Origin: JAJEFO01 sp965221845
GTDB taxonomy: Bacteria > Pseudomonadota > Alphaproteobacteria > Rhodobacterales > Rhodobacteraceae
Direction of reading: 5' to 3'
NCBI GenBank assembly: GCA_965221845.1
Contig: OZ244919.1
Coordinates: 2,480,001-2,544,000 of the forward strand
DNA: 64,000 nucleotides
How positions within the stretch are numbered: the first letter of the stretch is position 1; each line of letters begins with the position of its first letter. Of the stretch, positions 17,734 through 25,794 are shown piece after piece. The notes under the pieces were generated by a model. The model did no database searches and was not told where the DNA came from. It was given only the letters and a program-made list of their open reading frames with translations. The position numbers and the translations under genes are program-made.

Positions 17734-17956
17734 GCTGCCGACCCTATATGCAACCGCCGCGCCGTTCAATCCGCTTCCGCCGCCGGGGTGCATCCCAAAT
17801 TTGTTGACCGCCATGATTCGCTGGCGCTGCTGCACCATCGTTCCATCAAGAAAACAAGGCTGTCAGACGTTCTCGAACGGCGGGCAAGCTGGACCATTGG
17901 GGCTCGATCAACCAATCGGGGCTACATCCCCGCCGCCGTGCGGACCGCGACGCCGC

Positions 17957-18085
17957 TCAACCGCTGCCCACCCCGCCCTGCCGCAGCTTCCGCTTCACGG
18001 CCAGCGCCACGCGCTCGGCGGCTTCGCTCAAGGTTGCGTCGTCGAGATGGACGTAGCGGTTCGTCGTGTCGACTGTCGCGCAAGC
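17957..18085 (-). pseudogene. Tyrosine recombinase (phage-type integrase) C-terminal remnant
   Basis: On the minus strand the frame ending at the TGA 17957-17959 reads VDTTNRYVHLDDATLSEAAE and then RVALAVKRKL. The TTxRYxH sequence with the nucleophilic Tyr, followed by a terminal helix ending in RKL, is the signature end of tyrosine site-specific recombinases. Nothing recognisable of the integrase lies upstream: similarity stops a few residues before the Tyr, next to a perfect inverted repeat. Confidence 0.6.
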
Positions 18086-18093
18086 CCCACATT

Positions 18094-18135
18094 GCGGGTG
18101 AAAGCGGCCAGGGCCTTCTGCCCGCTTTCACCCGC
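18094..18135. repeat. Perfect 14-bp inverted repeat with 14-nt spacer
   Basis: GCGGGTGAAAGCGG (18094-18107) is repeated in inverse orientation at 18122-18135. It sits exactly where the integrase remnant loses similarity. It could be an element end, a recombination site or a terminator-like hairpin. Confidence 0.75.
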
Positions 18136-18572
18136 TCCGCGGGCGGCGGGCCACAAGGCCGGGCCATCGGTCCCGTCGTGGCGAGCCGGTCCTCATGGTC
18201 GCCGGTCCGGACGGCCGGCGGCATTTCATGCCGAGCCGGATGGCCGATCCGAAGCCGGCGGAGCGGTCCGTCCGGGAGGGTCCGCGGCTGTCGCGGGCCG
18301 CCATGTCGGAACAGCACGGTCTCGCAGCGATGATTCTCCGCATTCCGGTCCCGCCGGAAACAGGAGGTTGCGACGGGACATCGGGGACGGAAGGCCCTGC
18401 AGAGGGAGCTGCCGCTCGCTCCGCCGCCACGGACCAGCCTGCCGAGGGCGGTGAAGGAGGAGGCCGCGCCGTCGCTGGCGGACCTCTTGTCGCGGAGGCG
18501 ATGCGCCAGCCGGACCGGACGCCCCGGAAAGGGGCGGCCATGAGCGGCGCCTCGTTGCTGACCGCGGCACAC
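18136..18572. other. Degenerate stretch without a recognisable gene
   Basis: Between the inverted repeat and the serine recombinase remnant no frame on either strand gives a recognisable protein. All long frames are low-complexity. It is probably further eroded mobile-element DNA, inferred only from position. Confidence 0.4.
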
Positions 18573-19007
18573 ATGGATCCGGCCGCCCATGCCTGCGTGC
18601 GGCAACCGTCGGAACTCCAGGTCCGGGGCAGCGCCGGGCGGCGGCGGCTACAGCGATCGCTGGAGGACCATGCGAAAGAGCTCGCCTTCCGCGACGTCAC
18701 GGTCATGGACGACGGTCCCGGCGTCTCGGGAGACGGCGTCTGCAGTCCGGGCTTCGAGGCGCTGCCGGAGGCCGTGTGCAAGGGCGAGGTCGGCCTGGTG
18801 CTGTCGACCGAGGCATCGAGACTTTCCCGGAAACGGCCGGGAGTGGCACGCCCTGCCGGACTTCCGCGCGATCGTCGGCTGCCTGGCCGGCGACCGGGAC
18901 CGGCTGTGCGAACCGGCGCTGACAGACGGCCGCATGCACCTCGGTTCAAGGGCCGGTTCAACGAGATGGAGCGCGCTCTTCCGCCAGCGCTCGCTGGAGA
19001 GCCGAAC
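18573..19007 (+). pseudogene. Serine recombinase (resolvase/invertase family) pseudogene with several frameshifts
   Basis: Pieces of one recombinase are spread over two frames. The first frame (from the ATG at 18573) reads HACVRQPSELQVR, RRLQRSLEDHAKELAFRDV, DDGPGVSGDGVCSPGFEAL and VGLVLSTEASRLSRK, matching the catalytic domain with its EASRLxR motif. At about 18835 the match moves to another frame (GREWHALPDFRAIVGCLAGD), returns at about 18945 (FKGRFNEMERAL) and switches again at about 18980 (FRQRSLESR). The expected N-terminal catalytic Ser position reads VRQPSEL. At least three indels and loss of the long C-terminal domain make it non-functional. Confidence 0.7.
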
Positions 19008-19160
19008 ATGGCTGGGGACGGAATCGTGGAGGCGACAAGCAAGGTTCTCGTGACGCAACGGCTCAAGGTCTCGAGCATGACCTGGAGCATGTCAGGCGGC
19101 GAGGCAATCCTCTCGCTGCGGGCATCGGTGATGTCAGGCCGCTGCGATGCCGCGTGGTAA
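19008..19160 (+). pseudogene. ISKra4-type transposase C-terminal remnant
   Basis: The segment reads GDGIVEATSKVLVTQRLKVS and SMTWSMSGGEAILSLRASVM, ending SGRCDAAW and a stop. This is the conserved end of ISKra4-family transposases (IVEAxxKxLVxQRxKxSGMxWxxxGxxAILxLR). It follows directly, in the same frame, on the broken serine recombinase, so two mobile-element genes were joined by deletion. No terminal repeats of the element were found. Confidence 0.6.
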
Positions 19161-19272
19161 ATTACGGGTCCTTGCTGGAAAGGTCACGACGGCGCCGAGA
19201 GCCCCGAAAATGTCCCCACGTGAGAATTCGGTTCCCGACGCTGCCGCCCCGGCGTGGGGCGCCGCGTCCCGC

Positions 19273-20139
19273 TCACGGGCCCGCGTTCTGCGCGGTCATG
19301 GCGGATTCCCATGCCAGCATGGCCCGCTTCACGGGCAGGCCCCAATGGTATCCCCCAAGGCCGCCTGACTTCCGAAGTGCACGATGGCACGGAATGAGCC
19401 AGGAAACCGGGTTCCGTCCGACCGCCGTGCCAACGGCCCTGACAGCCCCGGGCGCGCCGACGGCCCGCGCGATGTCGGAATACGTCGTCACGTGACCCGT
19501 CGGCACGCTCAGGAGCGCCTCCCACACCTTGATCTGGAAGGGCGCGCCGATCAGGAGCAGCGGCACCGGTCCGCCGGCACTGCCGCCCTTCCGGAATGCC
19601 GCTTCCGCCACCGGGGCCAGGAGCGCGGGATCCTCCCGCCAGGACGCCTTCGGCCAGCGTGCCCGCAGATCCGCCATCGTCGCGGCGGCGCCTGCTTCGG
19701 CCGCAAACCCGATTCCGCAGATGCCCCGTGCGGTGCCCATGACGAGGGCCGGGCCGAAGGGGCTGCCGAACCAGCCCCAGGAAATGTCCAGCCCCTCGCC
19801 GCCGCGCGCGTAGTCGCCGGGGCTCATCGCCTCCCATCGCACGAACAGGTCGTGAAGCCTTCCCGACCCCGACAGGCCCACTTCGTCCGCCGTCTCAAGC
19901 GTCGTGTGACGGCGGGCCAGAAGCGCCTTCGCGTGACCAAGCTTCAGCCACTGCTGGTACCGCTTGGGCGAAACCCCGGCCCAGCGGCTGAACGTCCGCT
20001 GGAAATGCGCCGGACTCATCCGCATCTCCGCCGCGATCTCTTCCAGCGAGAGATCCCGGCCGCCTGCGTCGATCAGCTCGATCGCGCGCCGGACAAGCCG
20101 GTAATGGTATCCCGCTTCCGGTTCCGGCATCTCTTTCAT
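19273..20139 (-). CDS. AraC-type HTH / methylated-DNA-protein-cysteine methyltransferase fusion (Ada-like)
   Basis: The 288-aa protein starts with an AraC DNA-binding domain (LSLEEIAAEMRMSPAHFQRTF, WAGVSPKRYQQWLKLGHAK; about residues 25-110). It ends with an O6-alkylguanine methyltransferase domain whose acceptor Cys lies in GRNPVSWLIPCHRAL (about residue 252), with FQIKVWEALLSVPTGHVTTYSDIA upstream. It would repair O6-methylguanine by suicidal methyl transfer. Unlike E. coli Ada it lacks the N-terminal zinc domain that takes methyl groups from phosphotriesters, so the classic activation switch is absent. ATG 20139 was chosen; the open frame upstream is antisense to nth. Confidence 0.9.
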   Translation of the reverse strand: MKEMPEPEAGYHYRLVRRAIELIDAGGRDLSLEEIAAEMRMSPAHFQRTFSRWAGVSPKRYQQWLKLGHAKALLARRHTTLETADEVGLSGSGRLHDLFVRWEAMSPGDYARGGEGLDISWGWFGSPFGPALVMGTARGICGIGFAAEAGAAATMADLRARWPKASWREDPALLAPVAEAAFRKGGSAGGPVPLLLIGAPFQIKVWEALLSVPTGHVTTYSDIARAVGAPGAVRAVGTAVGRNPVSWLIPCHRALRKSGGLGGYHWGLPVKRAMLAWESAMTAQNAGP

Positions 20140-20253
20140 CCTGGCATCTCCCGGCTTCCTTTCCCGGAAGCTATGGATCGCCGAGCATAAGGCGACCCGC
20201 ATCTTGCGGGAACCGCTTGCCGCCGACGCCGTGTTCCGACAGAAACGCACCCC

Positions 20254-20898
20254 ATGTCCAGGCAGCTGCCCTATCAGACGCTCGTCGAGATCTTCACGCG
20301 GTTCCGCGAGGCCGAAGCCGAGCCCAAGGGCGAGCTGGAGCATGTCAACGCCTACACCCTTGTCGTGGCCGTGGCACTCTCGGCGCAGGCAACGGACGCG
20401 GGCGTCAACAAGGCGACGCGCAGGCTCTTCAAGGTCGCCGACACGCCATCGAAGATGCTGGAGCTGGGCGAGGACGGCCTTGTCGGGCACATCAGGTCCA
20501 TCGGCCTCTATCGCAACAAGGCCAGGAACGTCATGCGGCTCTCCCGCATCCTGGTCGACGAATACGGCGGCGAGGTGCCCTCCTCCCGTGCCGCCCTGCA
20601 GTCCCTGCCCGGCGTCGGGCGAAAGACCGCCAACGTCGTCCTGAACATGTGGTGGGGCCATCCCGCGCAGGCGGTCGACACGCATGTCTTCCGCGTCGGC
20701 AACCGCACGGGGATCGCGCCCGGCAAGGATGTACAGGCGGTCGAGCGCGCCATCGAGGACAACGTTCCCGCCGAATTCCAGCGCCACGCGCATCACTGGC
20801 TGATCCTGCACGGGCGCTACACCTGCGTCGCGCGCAAGCCCGGGTGCGGCGCCTGCCTTGTCCGCGACCTGTGCCTGCACGAGGACAAGGCCGCGTGA
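20254..20898 (+). CDS. nth: Endonuclease III
   Basis: The 214-aa bifunctional DNA glycosylase/AP lyase removes oxidised pyrimidines. The helix-hairpin-helix is LPGVGRKTANVVLNMWW with the catalytic Lys; the catalytic Asp is in AVDTHVFRVGNRTG. The C-terminal [4Fe-4S] site is CVARKPGCGACLVRDLC (C-x6-C-x2-C-x5-C). Length is normal. Its TGA overlaps the GTG of the downstream PfkB kinase (GTGA). It is divergent from the Ada-like gene, so two DNA-repair genes share an upstream region. Confidence 0.96.
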   Translation: MSRQLPYQTLVEIFTRFREAEAEPKGELEHVNAYTLVVAVALSAQATDAGVNKATRRLFKVADTPSKMLELGEDGLVGHIRSIGLYRNKARNVMRLSRILVDEYGGEVPSSRAALQSLPGVGRKTANVVLNMWWGHPAQAVDTHVFRVGNRTGIAPGKDVQAVERAIEDNVPAEFQRHAHHWLILHGRYTCVARKPGCGACLVRDLCLHEDKAA

Positions 20899-21875
20899 GC
20901 TACGATGTCGTCGGAATCGGCAACGCGATCGTCGACGTGATCTCGCCCGCAGACGATTCCTTTCTCGAGCGCATGGGGATCGAGAAGGGAATCATGCAGC
21001 TTGTGGAGCGCGAGCGCGGCGAAAGGCTCTACGGCGCAATGACGGAAAGGGTGCAGGTCCCGGGCGGTTCGGTGGCAAACACGCTGGCGGGACTTGGCAG
21101 TCTCGGGCTCAGCACCGGGTTCATCGGGCGCGTCAGGGACGATGCGCTCGGCAGGTTCTATGCGGCCTCCCTGGCGGAGGACGGAACGGATTTCGTGAAC
21201 GACCCGGCCGGCGGCGGAGACCTGCCGACATCGCGTTCGATGATCTTCGTCTCGCCGGACGGCGAGCGATCCATGAACACCTATCTCGGGATCTCGTCCG
21301 AGCTGGGCCCGAACGACGTTCCGGACGACGTGGCGGGCGCGACGGGGATCCTGTTTCTCGAGGGCTATCTCTACGACAAGCCGAAGGGCAAGCAGGCGTT
21401 CGAGCGTGCGGCGCGGCTCTGCCGCAACGCCGGCGGCCGGGCCGGCATCGCGCTCTCCGATCCGCACTGCGTCGACCGGCACCGGGACGACTTTCGCCGC
21501 CTCGTTCGCGAGCTGGACTGCGTCATCGGCAACGAGCACGAATGGGAATCGCTCTACCGGAGCGGTCTTTCCGGAGCGCTGGAAGCCGCGGCCGAGGACA
21601 CGAGGCTCGCGGTCGTCACCCGATCATGCAAGGACGTGCTGCTGGTTCGCGGCGACGAGACTGCACGCGTCGCCGTCAGTCCGGCGGCTCCCGTGGACGC
21701 GACGGGCGCGGGCGACCTGTTCGCGGCCGGCTTCCTCTACGGCTATGCGACAGGCCGGCCACTCGACGTGGCCGGCCGGATGGGATGCGTGGCCGCATCG
21801 GAGATCATCAGCCATTACGGCGCCCGGCCCGAAGCCGATCTCAGGGACATGTTCCGGCGGAACGGCCTGATCTGA
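20895..21875 (+). CDS. PfkB family carbohydrate kinase (adenosine kinase-like)
   Basis: The 326-aa ribokinase-fold protein begins VSYDVVGIGNAIVDVIS at a GTG overlapping the nth stop. The first PfkB signature is VPGGSVANTLAGLGSLG and the second is DATGAGDLFAAGFLYGYATG, with the catalytic Asp in GAGD. GFIGRVRDDALGRFY and NTYLGISSELGP match the adenosine-kinase-like alphaproteobacterial branch often annotated next to nth. The substrate is not proven by sequence. Confidence 0.88.
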   Translation: MSYDVVGIGNAIVDVISPADDSFLERMGIEKGIMQLVERERGERLYGAMTERVQVPGGSVANTLAGLGSLGLSTGFIGRVRDDALGRFYAASLAEDGTDFVNDPAGGGDLPTSRSMIFVSPDGERSMNTYLGISSELGPNDVPDDVAGATGILFLEGYLYDKPKGKQAFERAARLCRNAGGRAGIALSDPHCVDRHRDDFRRLVRELDCVIGNEHEWESLYRSGLSGALEAAAEDTRLAVVTRSCKDVLLVRGDETARVAVSPAAPVDATGAGDLFAAGFLYGYATGRPLDVAGRMGCVAASEIISHYGARPEADLRDMFRRNGLI

Positions 21876-21978
21876 GCGCACGGGAGGCCGCGTCGCCTCG
21901 CGGCCCGTCTCCGGGCGCAGCCTGCCGGCGGACCGGACGAATGAGGCGCGGCGCGCTCTCGCCCGCAGCGCATGCGGA

Positions 21979-23397
21979 CTACGCGGCGTTCCGCGACAGC
22001 CGGGCCGGCAGCGCCCGGGCCCAGGCGCTGATCGTGCCTGCGCCGAGGCAGACGACGATGTCGCCGGGCCGGGCCTCCGCGCGCACCAGGGACTCCAGCG
22101 CGTCCTCGCTCTCCACGGAGCGCGCGTCCCTGTGTCCGTGCCGCGCGATCCCCGCAACAAGGTCCTCGCCGGTGGCTCCGGCAACCGGGGTCTCGCCGGC
22201 GCCGAAGACGTCGGCGATCGCCACGACGTCCGCGTCGCCGAAACAGCGGCAAAACTCGTCGAAAAGGGCCGACAGCCGCGAATACCGGTGCGGCTGGTGG
22301 ACCGCCACTATCCGCGTGTCCGGACCGGACGCCAGGGCCTGCCGCGCCGCGGCCAGGGCGGCCGCGATCTCCACGGGATGATGGCCGTAGTCGTCGATGA
22401 TGGTGACGCCGCCGACCTCGCCCACCTTGGTGAACCTCCGGTTGACGCCCCTGAACGCCGCCAGGGCGTCGCGGATTTCCGCGCCCTTCATTCCGAGATG
22501 CCGCGCCACCGCCACGGCGCCAAGCGCGTTCGAGACGTTGTGGCTTCCCGGCATCGGCAGGGTGCAGTCCTTGATCAGCGGCCCTTCGGCAAGCGCGATG
22601 TCGAAACGTGCCGCCGCGTTCTCGTGGCTGAGGTTGATCGCCCGCACGTCCGCGTCCGGATCGAACCCGAAGGTCATGATCCGCCGGTCGGTCACCCGGG
22701 CCGCGAGCGCGCGCACCTCGGGATTGTCTGCGCACAGAACCGCCAGGCCGTAGAAGGGGATGTTCGACACGAAGTCCTCGAACCCCTTCCTCAGGCCCTC
22801 CATCGTCCCCCAATGCTCCATGTGCTCGGGATCGATGTTCGTCACGACGGCGACGGTCGCCGGAAGGCGGTTGAACGTCCCGTCCGATTCGTCGGCTTCG
22901 ACCACCATCCACTCGCCGCTTCCGACGCGCGCGTTCGAGCCGTAGGCGTGAATGATGCCGCCGTTGATCACCGTCGGATCAATGCCGCCGGCATCAAGCA
23001 GGGCCGCCACCAGCGTGGTCGTCGTCGTCTTCCCGTGCGTGCCGGCAACCGCGATGTTGGAACGCAGCCGCATGAGCTCGGCCAGCATTTCGGCCCGGCG
23101 CACGACGGGCAGGCCTCGCCGCCGCGCCTCGTCCCGTTCCGGGTTCCCGGCCTTGATGGCGGAGGAGATCACGACGACCTCGGCCCCTTCCAGGTTCTCC
23201 GCGCGCTGGCCTTCGAAGATCCGCGCCCCGAGTCGCGCCAGCCGTTCGGTGATTGCCGAGGGCTTCAGGTCAGAGCCCTGAACGACGTAGCCCGCCTCCA
23301 TCAGCACCTCGGCAATGCCGGACATGCCGATTCCCCCGATTCCCACGAAGTGGATCGGGCCCATCTCCGTGGGAAGCTTCGTGGCTGCCGCGTTCAC
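21979..23397 (-). CDS. murC: UDP-N-acetylmuramate--L-alanine ligase
   Basis: The 472-aa Mur ligase adds L-Ala to UDP-MurNAc. The Rossmann motif HFVGIGGIGMSGIAEVL is near the N-terminus, and the ATP loop AGTHGKTTTTTLVAALLDAG is near residue 120. EADESDGTFNRLP and FRGVNRRFTKVGEVGG, HQPHRYSRLSALFDEF follow. The start is GTG at 23397, 1 bp after the murG stop. In the usual dcw order murB follows murC; here the next gene is a convergent kinase, so the cluster is interrupted. Confidence 0.96.
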   Translation of the reverse strand: MNAAATKLPTEMGPIHFVGIGGIGMSGIAEVLMEAGYVVQGSDLKPSAITERLARLGARIFEGQRAENLEGAEVVVISSAIKAGNPERDEARRRGLPVVRRAEMLAELMRLRSNIAVAGTHGKTTTTTLVAALLDAGGIDPTVINGGIIHAYGSNARVGSGEWMVVEADESDGTFNRLPATVAVVTNIDPEHMEHWGTMEGLRKGFEDFVSNIPFYGLAVLCADNPEVRALAARVTDRRIMTFGFDPDADVRAINLSHENAAARFDIALAEGPLIKDCTLPMPGSHNVSNALGAVAVARHLGMKGAEIRDALAAFRGVNRRFTKVGEVGGVTIIDDYGHHPVEIAAALAAARQALASGPDTRIVAVHQPHRYSRLSALFDEFCRCFGDADVVAIADVFGAGETPVAGATGEDLVAGIARHGHRDARSVESEDALESLVRAEARPGDIVVCLGAGTISAWARALPARLSRNAA

Positions 23398-23398
23398 G

Positions 23399-24487
23399 TC
23401 ACTCTCCCGCCAGCCGCTCGATCACGCAAGCCAGGCGGCGGGCCGCATCCGGCCGGGCGATGCCGAGGGCGCTGTCGCGCATCCGCAGGGCGGTTCCGGC
23501 CGTGCCGAGCACGCGTTGCATCCGCCCGGCCAGGGACACGGGGTCAAGTTCGGCTTCGGGGAGGAGGATCGCCGCGCCCGCGTCGGCGAGGCTGCGCGCA
23601 TTCGCGGTCTGGTGGTCCGCCGCCGCCGCCGCGTAGGGGACCAGGATCGAGGGACGGCCGATCACGCAGATGTCCGCAACCGTCGAGGCCCCCGCCCGGC
23701 ATATCGCGAGATGCGCGTTCGCGATCCGCTGCGCGATGTCGTCAAAGAAGGGGGCGACGTCGGCCGCGATGCCGGCGGCCCCGTACGCGGCCCTCACGCG
23801 ATCCAGGTCCTCGGGCCGCGCCTGATGCGCAACGCGCACGGTCGCGCCAAGCCGGTCTCTCAGGTCCGCGATTGCCGGCGGCACGGCTTCGGCGAGGATG
23901 CGCGCGCCCTGGGAACCGCCGGTCACCAGGACGGAGAAGGGGCCTTGCTCCGGAAGCTCGTAGGCGGCCGCGGCCCGGTCCAGAACCTGCGCCCTGACAG
24001 GATTTCCGGTGTGCACGGCCAAGACTCCGTCCGGCAGCGCGGTGGGCCATGTTCCGCAGGCCACCTTGTCGACGCGCCGGGCAAGCAGGCGGTTTGTCCG
24101 GCCCAGGACGCCGTTCTGCTCATGGATCATCCTGGGAATGCGGAGCGCCCAGGCCGCCACGAGAGCGGGAATCGACGGATATCCCCCGAAGCCGACGACC
24201 GCGCTCGGCCGGTCAAGCAGGAACCTGGACTTCGCGGCGGCGGTTCCGGCGGCGATCATGAACGGCGCCAGGAGCTTCGCTGGCGCGCCGCCGCGCGCGA
24301 AGGTCGCGCTCGCGACCTTCCGCACGACGACCCGTTCCGGGAATCCGCCGGCATGGCGCGCGCCCCGGCCATCCGTCATGAGCGTCACCCGCCAGCCCTT
24401 GGCCAGCATCGTCTCGGCGAGCGCCTGGGCCGGAAACACGTGCCCGCCGGTTCCGCCGGCGGAGATCGCGAGATGGCGCGCGTTCAT
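23399..24487 (-). CDS. murG: UDP-GlcNAc--undecaprenyl-pyrophosphoryl-MurNAc-pentapeptide GlcNAc transferase
   Basis: The 362-aa GT-B glycosyltransferase makes lipid II at the inner face of the membrane. SAGGTGGHVFPAQALAETM at the N-terminus, VGFGGYPSIPALVAAW near residue 95, VTGGSQGARILAEAVPPA near 190 and the C-terminal ICRAGASTVADICVIGRPSILVPYAAAADHQT (G-A-S-T-x-x-E-like donor site with Asp) are all present. ATG at 24487 overlaps the ftsW stop (ATGA); the open frame upstream is antisense. Confidence 0.96.
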   Translation of the reverse strand: MNARHLAISAGGTGGHVFPAQALAETMLAKGWRVTLMTDGRGARHAGGFPERVVVRKVASATFARGGAPAKLLAPFMIAAGTAAAKSRFLLDRPSAVVGFGGYPSIPALVAAWALRIPRMIHEQNGVLGRTNRLLARRVDKVACGTWPTALPDGVLAVHTGNPVRAQVLDRAAAAYELPEQGPFSVLVTGGSQGARILAEAVPPAIADLRDRLGATVRVAHQARPEDLDRVRAAYGAAGIAADVAPFFDDIAQRIANAHLAICRAGASTVADICVIGRPSILVPYAAAAADHQTANARSLADAGAAILLPEAELDPVSLAGRMQRVLGTAGTALRMRDSALGIARPDAARRLACVIERLAGE

Positions 24488-25641
24488 CGCGCGTTTCCGG
24501 CGCGGGCGTCGCCCTGGGGCGGCATTCGCGTGAATGCCAGCAGCATGCCGGCCGTTATGCCGGCCGCAATCAGCGAGGAGCCGCCATAGCTCACGAAGGG
24601 CAGCGTCATGCCCTTGGCAGGCAGGAGCCTCACGGCGACGCCCAGGTTGATCAATGCCTGCATCGCGAAGGTGCATGCCAGCCCGGCGCCGGCGAGCCGG
24701 ATGAACGGGTCGCGCTCGCGCGCCAGGCGGAAAAGCGAGCGGAGCACGATGGCGGCATAGAGAAGGATGACGACGAGGACGAGGATCAGCCCGTACTCCT
24801 CGGCGGCGACGGCGATGATGAAATCCGTGTGAGCGTCGGGCAGCCACCGCTTCACGGTGCCTTCACCGACCCCGACGCCGAAGAGGCCGCCCTCCCTGAT
24901 GGCGCTTTCGGCGTATCCAAGCTGGGTGTTCGGATCGACCTCCCTGGACAGGAATCCGTCGATGCGCCGCGCGACGTGCTCCGAATTCTCGTAGGCCAGG
25001 ACGCCGCAGGAAACGACCAGCCCGGCAATCAGCAGCAGCAGAAGCACATGGGCGCCGCCCACGAAATACATGACCCCCCATGCGAAGAAGATCAGGCAGG
25101 CCTGACCGTAGTCGGGCTGCATGACAAGAAGGGCCGCAACCGCGATGGCAAGCGCGAGGGAAAGAGACTTGCCCGGAGGGCCTGCAACCTCGCTGGACGC
25201 CGCGATCAGCCAGGCCGCGAGCACGATGAAGCCGGGCTTCAGGAACTCCGAGGGCTGCACGGCGCCGAAGCCGAGGGAAAACCACCGGACCGCGCCCTGT
25301 CCGAAGTCGGTGCCGAAGAAGGGCAGCATGGCCATTGCCGCGAAGGAAACCGCAAAGACGAGCACCGCAATGCGCCGGACGGTTCTCGGGGCCTGGAGCG
25401 TGGTCACGAACATGACGAGGAGCGCGAGGGCCCCGAAGCCCGCCTGCCGCTCGAAATAGTGGAACGTCGGCAGTTCGTTCTTCGCGGCTAGGGAGGGGCT
25501 GGCCGCGAGGCCCAGCAGCAGGCCGATGCCGAACAAGGCCAGTACACAGCCCATCGACCACTTGTCGACGGTGCGCCACCAGCGTGGAAGTATCGGCTCG
25601 CCGTTCGTGCCGAACACCGAGCCGTAAACCATCTCCGTCAT
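24484..25641 (-). CDS. ftsW: Peptidoglycan glycosyltransferase FtsW
   Basis: The 385-aa SEDS protein polymerises septal glycan. About ten hydrophobic helices alternate with the conserved loops WFSLGFGAVQPSEFLKPGF (about residue 120), MQPDYGQACLIFFAWG (about 175), TDFIIAVAAEEYGLI (about 272) and LLPAKGMTLPFVSYGGSS (about 340). It lies upstream of murG and murC in one minus-strand transcription unit with 1-4 base junctions. Confidence 0.95.
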   Translation of the reverse strand: MTEMVYGSVFGTNGEPILPRWWRTVDKWSMGCVLALFGIGLLLGLAASPSLAAKNELPTFHYFERQAGFGALALLVMFVTTLQAPRTVRRIAVLVFAVSFAAMAMLPFFGTDFGQGAVRWFSLGFGAVQPSEFLKPGFIVLAAWLIAASSEVAGPPGKSLSLALAIAVAALLVMQPDYGQACLIFFAWGVMYFVGGAHVLLLLLIAGLVVSCGVLAYENSEHVARRIDGFLSREVDPNTQLGYAESAIREGGLFGVGVGEGTVKRWLPDAHTDFIIAVAAEEYGLILVLVVILLYAAIVLRSLFRLARERDPFIRLAGAGLACTFAMQALINLGVAVRLLPAKGMTLPFVSYGGSSLIAAGITAGMLLAFTRMPPQGDARAGNAR

Positions 25642-25794
25642 GCGTCCTGCCCGTCCGCCTGCGTGCCCGTTCGCCGGGTCTGCGGGGGAGCCTAGCCCGT
25701 TCTGCAGGCGGAATCCAGTGCGCTTTCGACATTCCCGGGCGGGCTTCAGGCCGCACGCTCCCTCGCGTGGCGCCGGTCAGGGGCTGCCGGGCGG

